Assembly (NCBI GenBank): GCA_025362615.1 | Contig: JANYFQ010000078.1 | Coordinates: 1-9,146, forward strand | Source: Hymenobacter sp. | GTDB lineage: Bacteria > Bacteroidota > Bacteroidia > Cytophagales > Hymenobacteraceae | Length of the DNA stretch: 9,146 bases | Direction of reading: 5' to 3' | Shown: one piece after another, positions 6,059-9,146 of the stretch | Layout of the letters: every line of letters begins with the position of its first letter | Position numbering within the stretch: position 1 is the stretch's first letter | The notes under the pieces: model-generated | What the model saw: the letters and a program-made list of their open reading frames with translations, nothing else | What the model was told of the DNA's origin: nothing | The model's database searches: none | Translations under genes and position numbers: made by a program

Positions 6059-7006
6059 TCAACGCAGCCCCAGCGAGTCGCGCCACGGCACGTCGGCGTT
6101 GTGGTTGGTGCGCCAGTAGTCGAGCAAAATCGTGCGTTTGCGGGTGGCGCGGGTAGTGAGCTGCACGGGCGGCCTGGCCCCGGCTTTGTCAAAATACGTG
6201 TCGTCCCAGCCCAGAATGCGGTGCGGAAACGCAGCTTCGTAGTAGATGACGAGGGTACGGGCGGCGTAGGCCAGCGTGTACGTGGCCGGGGCCGCGCCGC
6301 CAAAGCGGGCCGCAGCCGGGGCCGTGCCCACCGTAGCGGTGGCCGGTTGCGCCTGCAAGGGCAGGTGCAGCAGGCGGCAGTAAGCCGTGCCGGGCACAAC
6401 TTGCAACTTGCCCAACGGCAGACCAGCCGGGTTCAGCCGCAGGCGGGGCCACAGTTCGTCCTCAAGCAGTGCCGGTGGAAGGATAGTTTCCTGGTCGCCG
6501 TCGGCCTCGAAGTAGGATTTGGTGGACACGGCGAAGCCGTTTTTCCGCAGGTTGAGCTGGGTGAAAACGTGCCCACACCACTCCTGCACCGAGGTCGTGA
6601 CTTTGAGCGGGTGCGGGTCGCGGGCCGCATCAAGGGGCAAAAAAACCGAGGTCAGCAGCGAATACGGGTAAACGCCGGTGCCGAACTTGCGCTCGAAATT
6701 GAGCTTGAGCACGGGCACCTTATCGGCCCCGGCGGCGGCCGGGTCGTCGAGCTTCACCTGCTTTTTGCGCGAAAAATCCTCGGTAACGAAGATGAGCACG
6801 GCCTCGCCGGCGTGCAACTCGCCGTAGCGGGCCTGCTCCAGGGCGTAGCTGCTCAGCTCCGCTTTGCCCTGAAACCAGTAGCCGCCGAACGCCGGAGGAA
6901 GCACGGCGGCAGGCGCAGCAGCGGGCACGGCAGGCGTTTCGGGCGGGGCCGAACTGCACTGGGCCGCCAGTAGCGCCAAGCCGAAGAGTGCGGAACATAA
7001 CTTCAT
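6059..7006 (-). CDS. Conserved lipoprotein of unknown function
   Basis: The 315-aa product starts MKLCSALFGLALLAAQC, a lipoprotein-like signal with Cys17 as the likely lipidated residue. The Gln before it is unusual, so lipidation is probable rather than certain. The body has conserved-looking stretches: YWFQGKAELSSYALEQARYG (about 45-64), VLIFVTEDFSRKKQVK, KVPVLKLNFERKFGTGVYPY and TTSVQEWCGHVFTQ. I recognise it as a Bacteroidota family with no established role; I recall relatives being labelled Maf/septum-formation inhibitors, but no Maf motif is present. The ATG at 7006 is preferred over an in-frame start at 7072 because it gives the signal peptide and overlaps the upstream stop as TGATG, indicating translational coupling. 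Confidence 0.8.
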   Translation of the reverse strand: MKLCSALFGLALLAAQCSSAPPETPAVPAAAPAAVLPPAFGGYWFQGKAELSSYALEQARYGELHAGEAVLIFVTEDFSRKKQVKLDDPAAAGADKVPVLKLNFERKFGTGVYPYSLLTSVFLPLDAARDPHPLKVTTSVQEWCGHVFTQLNLRKNGFAVSTKSYFEADGDQETILPPALLEDELWPRLRLNPAGLPLGKLQVVPGTAYCRLLHLPLQAQPATATVGTAPAAARFGGAAPATYTLAYAARTLVIYYEAAFPHRILGWDDTYFDKAGARPPVQLTTRATRKRTILLDYWRTNHNADVPWRDSLGLR

Positions 7007-7380
7007 CAGTCTTCGGGGTATGGCACGAACACAAACTTGGTAAACTCCTCGTCCACGACGAACAGGCAGCAAAATTCGTCGGGGTTCTTGTAGGTTTCCT
7101 CAAAAGCAAGCAACCCTTCCAGCCCCAGAATGCCTTGCTGCACAAATAATTCGGCGTAACTGGCGAATACGTGCCATTCCAGGTTAAGCTCGTCGGCATT
7201 GACGAGCAGGGTGCCCAGCGGCACCTCTTGGCGGGCAAACACGAAGATGGGAAACCGGCTGATGTCGCGCTTGCGAATCTGGGCCGAGGCTTCGGCCAGC
7301 GTGTCGCACACGGCCACAAAATCCTGGGTGATGGTGCCAAGGTATTTGCCGTTGAGTTCGGGGTCGTTGAAGTAGTCCAT
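7006..7380 (-). CDS. Conserved Bacteroidota protein of unknown function (124 aa)
   Basis: This is a small acidic soluble protein, MDYFNDPELNGKYLGTITQ at the N-terminus and FVVDEEFTKFVFVPYPED at the C-terminus, with no signal peptide or membrane segment. I recall close relatives as hypothetical proteins in Bacteroidota but know no function. It overlaps the lipoprotein start by one base and follows the 67-aa gene by 19 bases, so these genes form one transcription unit. A broken copy of its first 33 codons lies upstream of the operon at 8194-8292, showing that the gene has been duplicated locally. Confidence 0.78.
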   Translation of the reverse strand: MDYFNDPELNGKYLGTITQDFVAVCDTLAEASAQIRKRDISRFPIFVFARQEVPLGTLLVNADELNLEWHVFASYAELFVQQGILGLEGLLAFEETYKNPDEFCCLFVVDEEFTKFVFVPYPED

Positions 7381-7399
7381 TTCGGTTGGTTTGCCGCGC

Positions 7400-7603
7400 C
7401 TAATCGTTGTTTTTGCGCCGCATTAAGCCCGCTCGAAGGGCAACGATGGCCGGATTGCGGTCGTTTTCGGCTCTTTTTTGCTCGAAAAAGACACTGAATT
7501 TCTGGCTCTCAGCTTCGGTGTAGGGCTGGGAAATGATTGGGGTCAGGTCGAGGCCTTCGGGTTCGATTCCTAATTGCTGGGGGCGGGCGACGGTGGCTGG
7601 CAT
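7400..7603 (-). CDS. Small conserved-context protein of unknown function (67 aa)
   Basis: A 67-aa hydrophilic protein with no recognised domain. The N-terminal half is Pro-rich and probably extended (PQQLGIEPEGLDLTPIISQPY); the C-terminal half is charged and likely helical (TEAESQKFSVFFEQKRAEND, ending MRRKNND). It starts 4 bases after the GNAT-like gene stops, which supports co-translation and possibly physical partnership. It does not look like a ribbon-helix-helix antitoxin. Confidence 0.65.
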   Translation of the reverse strand: MPATVARPQQLGIEPEGLDLTPIISQPYTEAESQKFSVFFEQKRAENDRNPAIVALRAGLMRRKNND

Positions 7604-7607
7604 GATG

Positions 7608-8147
7608 TCAGGCAGGGAAGAAGTCGGGATAATACTGATTAACGAGCTTATAAGCGGCTACGGTTCCAACGTACATTCGCAAACCACCCAGGGGTTCGGC
7701 TCCCAGCACGTCGGCGTAATGGGCTTTCAAAGCAGTTTTGCTGTCGAAGCTGACGAATCCATCAAAGCCCAGCCCGAACGACTGGCGGCAGGCGAAGGCT
7801 ACCAGATTGCCAAGTACGCCGAGGTAGGCTTTTTGGCGGCCTTTGTTGAAAACGGCGCTTTCCACAAGGTGCATGAAAACGTGGTCAGGTTTGGCCTCCA
7901 AGCTAATCAGGCCGTGGACGATGGTCGTGTTGTCGGTGGCATTGAGTTGGTAAACTTGCCGGCTCTCAATGGTGGTTTCGCGCGGCCAATTGAAACTCCA
8001 CTCGCCCATTTCTAACTTTTTGGCCTGGGCGGGCGTGAGTGGCCGCACCTTGGTAGGTAAGGAATCGCCGGTTTGCGCGTTCTCGATGGAGCGTGTGAGC
8101 TTGTCGATGCGTTCGAGAAAGACCGGCGGTCGGGGTTTTGATTTCAC
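7608..8147 (-). CDS. GNAT-fold-like protein of unknown substrate
   Basis: The 179-aa product begins at GTG (8147); the next in-frame Met is only residue 47, too far inside the conserved part. The segment GVLGNLVAFACRQSF (110-124), then GFDGFVSFDSKTALKAHYADVLGAEPLGG (key parts GFDGFVSF and HYADVLGA), resembles the acetyl-CoA loop, last strand and closing helix of GNAT acetyltransferases. The usual Q/RxxGxG/A loop is degenerate (NKGRQKAYLGVLGNL), so activity is uncertain. I recall it as a recurring hypothetical in Bacteroidota. It leads the four-gene leftward unit; upstream TATTTTTA (about 8159-8152) is only a weak -7 candidate. Confidence 0.72.
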   Translation of the reverse strand: MKSKPRPPVFLERIDKLTRSIENAQTGDSLPTKVRPLTPAQAKKLEMGEWSFNWPRETTIESRQVYQLNATDNTTIVHGLISLEAKPDHVFMHLVESAVFNKGRQKAYLGVLGNLVAFACRQSFGLGFDGFVSFDSKTALKAHYADVLGAEPLGGLRMYVGTVAAYKLVNQYYPDFFPA

Positions 8148-8193
8148 GGAGTTAAAAATAGGCCAGACCGTTTTAGCAATGTCTGTGTCAAGT

Positions 8194-8292
8194 CGAGGCT
8201 TCGGCCAGCGTGTCGCACACGGCCACGAAATCCTTGGTGATGGTGCCGAGGTACTTGTCGTTGAGTTCGGGGCCGTTGAAGTGGTCTATTTC
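8194..8292 (-). pseudogene. Broken copy of the 5' end of the 124-aa gene
   Basis: These 99 bases align without gaps to 7285-7383, with 91 identical. Read on the minus strand they give DHFNGPELNDKYLGTITKD then FVAVCDTLAEAST and a stop (8190-8188). The start ATG has become ATA, and the remaining two thirds of the gene are absent. Of the eight differences, three are silent, four change a residue and one destroys the start. In the gene-free stretch 8148-8473 this remnant and the MITE are the only recognisable contents; 8293-8388 is A/T-richer with no feature except the possible old 3' end of the 8474 ORF. Confidence 0.88.
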
Positions 8293-8396
8293 AAAGGGGA
8301 TTTTTCTAGCTTTATAAATTGAAAACGTAATTCATGAAACGCTTCAGCCGCCCCTTTTTCCCTTGACCCTTATTTGTATGCGTGGCAAGTTTTTTT

Positions 8397-8478
8397 GGTA
8401 GTGCTGTTTTTGTAATGCTGAGCATTAGCTTGAAACGCATTTCCGGGCACCGTTTAGCATTACAAAAACAGCACTACC
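8397..8478. mobile_element. MITE-like element, 82 bp
   Basis: A perfect 23-bp terminal inverted repeat (8397-8419, starting GGTAGTGCTGTTTTTGTAAT, and 8456-8478) encloses a 36-base centre. Both outer edges are flanked by the same 8-bp direct repeat GTTTTTTT (8389-8396 and 8479-8486), as expected for a target duplication. There is no coding capacity, so it would need a transposase in trans. An inner TAATGCT-G-AGCATTA hairpin is also present. The 8-bp duplication fits several IS families; I cannot assign the parent. Confidence 0.85.
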
Positions 8479-8689
8479 GTTTTTTTAATCTGGCAATGAC
8501 TTCGCTGTTTTCGCAATCGGCCAGCATATCGGCCTCATGCTTTTTCAAATAAGTGTCAGATAAGAGGCCATTGTTTTTAAGATGTATATCCTGCAAATAG
8601 CAGTCGATTAAACCCCATTCAGCACTGGATAGCAAGTCTTTTTCTGCATCGGAGCCACTGCGGGCCAGTCCGTCTGTAGCCTTCCCCAT
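8474..8689 (-). CDS. Small hypothetical ORF ending inside the MITE
   Basis: A 71-aa reading frame from ATG at 8689, unrecognised, with segments such as EWGLIDCYLQDIHLKNNG, LSDTYLKKHEADMLADC and ENSEVIARLKK. It is visibly less GC-rich than the rest of the window. Its final CGG and TAG codons are read from the MITE end, so the 3' end is altered. Its start abuts the putative left end of the IS3 element (about 8694), so the N-terminus may also be truncated. It is best treated as a probable gene fragment caught between two mobile elements. Confidence 0.5.
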   Translation of the reverse strand: MGKATDGLARSGSDAEKDLLSSAEWGLIDCYLQDIHLKNNGLLSDTYLKKHEADMLADCENSEVIARLKKR

Positions 8690-8750
8690 CAAGTGCGCCA
8701 GTCAAAACTAAAGGTCAGCGGTCCATTTCCGCTTCTTTTATTTTTGACCC

Positions 8751-9014
8751 ATGAAAAAAAGTCGTTTTAGCGAAGCCCAAATCCTGGGCATTTTGCGTCA
8801 ACAAGACCAGGGCCTGACGGTGGCCCAGATTTGCCGCGAACACGGCATCAGCGACCCGACGTTCTACGCCTGGAAGCGCCAATACGCGGGCATGAGCGTG
8901 AGCGAGTTGCAGCGCCTGAAGCACTTGGAAGACGAAAACCGCCGCCTCAAGCAGCTCGTGGCCGACCTGAGCCTGGAAAACCAGGTCGTGCAGGAGGTGC
9001 TGCGAAAAAAGTAA
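8751..9014 (+). CDS. IS3-family transposase OrfA
   Basis: The 87-aa OrfA supplies the DNA-binding part of the transposase. It has the Transposase_8 helix-turn-helix (KKSRFSEAQILGILRQQDQG, then VAQICREHGISDPTFYAWKRQY, key residues GIS..TFYAWK, about 2-46) and a leucine-zipper-like helix (LKHLEDENRRLKQLVADL, about 56-73, ending QEVLRKK). Length and layout are normal for the family. The ATG at 8751 follows a T-rich leader. The stop TAA follows directly on an A6G slippery run. Confidence 0.95.
   Translation: MKKSRFSEAQILGILRQQDQGLTVAQICREHGISDPTFYAWKRQYAGMSVSELQRLKHLEDENRRLKQLVADLSLENQVVQEVLRKK
9005..9011 (+). promoter_or_regulatory. Programmed -1 frameshift site A-AAA-AAG
   Basis: In the orfA frame the codons read CGA AAA AAG TAA, giving the slippery heptamer A AAA AAG just before the stop. 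A -1 slip enters the orfB frame at GTA (9011). A CCACC/GGTGG pair (9015-9019 and 9037-9041) could form a stimulating hairpin. No start codon for orfB is seen just upstream, which supports frameshift expression. Confidence 0.8.
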
Positions 9015-9146
9015 CCACCCCCACGGCCCGCCGGCAGGTGGCCCATTTCGCGGTCGAACGCGGGCTGAGCCAACGCCGGGCGTGTGCGCTCGTCGGCCTG
9101 GCCCGGCGCAGCTTCGCCCCGCCGCCCGGCGGGGGCCGTGGGGGAC
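9011..9146 (+). CDS. IS3-family transposase OrfB, N-terminal fragment
   Basis: The -1 frame after the slippery site is open to the window end and reads VTTPTARRQVAHFAVERGLS followed by QRRACALVGLARRSF. This matches the usual opening of IS3 OrfB, where the HTH_21-like region with the S-RRAC-LVGL-RRSF pattern precedes the DDE integrase core. The catalytic part lies outside the window. It would be made as an OrfA-OrfB fusion. Confidence 0.85.

Larger units (their letters stand above)
8694..9146 (+). mobile_element. IS3-family insertion sequence, left part
   Basis: The segment includes the orfA gene, a frameshift signal and the beginning of orfB. The left end is placed near 8694 (TGCGCCAGTC) only because IS3 ends usually begin TG and the non-IS ORF stops there; the right end lies beyond the window, so the terminal repeats cannot be checked. 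Confidence 0.75.

Overview
The window looks like chromosomal DNA of a GC-rich Bacteroidota bacterium, most like Hymenobacter and its relatives. The evidence is Bacteroidota-type promoters (TAnnTTTG at -7), a type IX secretion (T9SS) C-terminal sorting domain, few Shine-Dalgarno sites, and several conserved proteins I know only from this phylum. The genus call is an inference.

Positions 1-3530 (minus strand) hold a phenylacetyl-CoA ring-epoxidation cluster, transcribed leftwards as tetR/paaR-like, paaA, paaB, paaC. The regulator has a textbook promoter with a perfect 20-bp palindrome between its -33 and -7 boxes. The core of that palindrome matches the PaaR site I recall from Thermus, which suggests a phenylacetyl-CoA-responsive, autoregulated operon. 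paaB encodes two PaaB-like domains in tandem. The gaps between these genes are filled by repeats: two related long palindromes built from GAATGAGT-like units lie in the tetR/paaA and paaA/paaB gaps, and a REP doublet lies in the paaB/paaC gap. The first 45 bases of the window are an exact inverted copy of the 5' part of paaB.

Positions 3650-6056 (plus strand) hold a secreted lamin-tail-like protein with a T9SS sorting domain, its own promoter and a strong terminator. A second REP doublet follows, ending directly at the start codon of thiL (thiamine-monophosphate kinase). A perfect 13-bp hairpin separates thiL from the convergent genes on its right.

Positions 6059-8147 (minus strand) hold four tightly packed genes of unknown role: a GNAT-like protein, a 67-aa protein, a 124-aa conserved protein and a lipoprotein that overlaps it by one base.

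Positions 8148-9146 are accessory DNA. They contain a 99-bp broken copy of the 5' end of the 124-aa gene, an 82-bp MITE-like element with perfect 23-bp inverted ends and an 8-bp target duplication, a small ORF that ends inside the MITE, and the left part of an IS3-family element (orfA, an A6G frameshift site and the start of orfB) that runs off the window.
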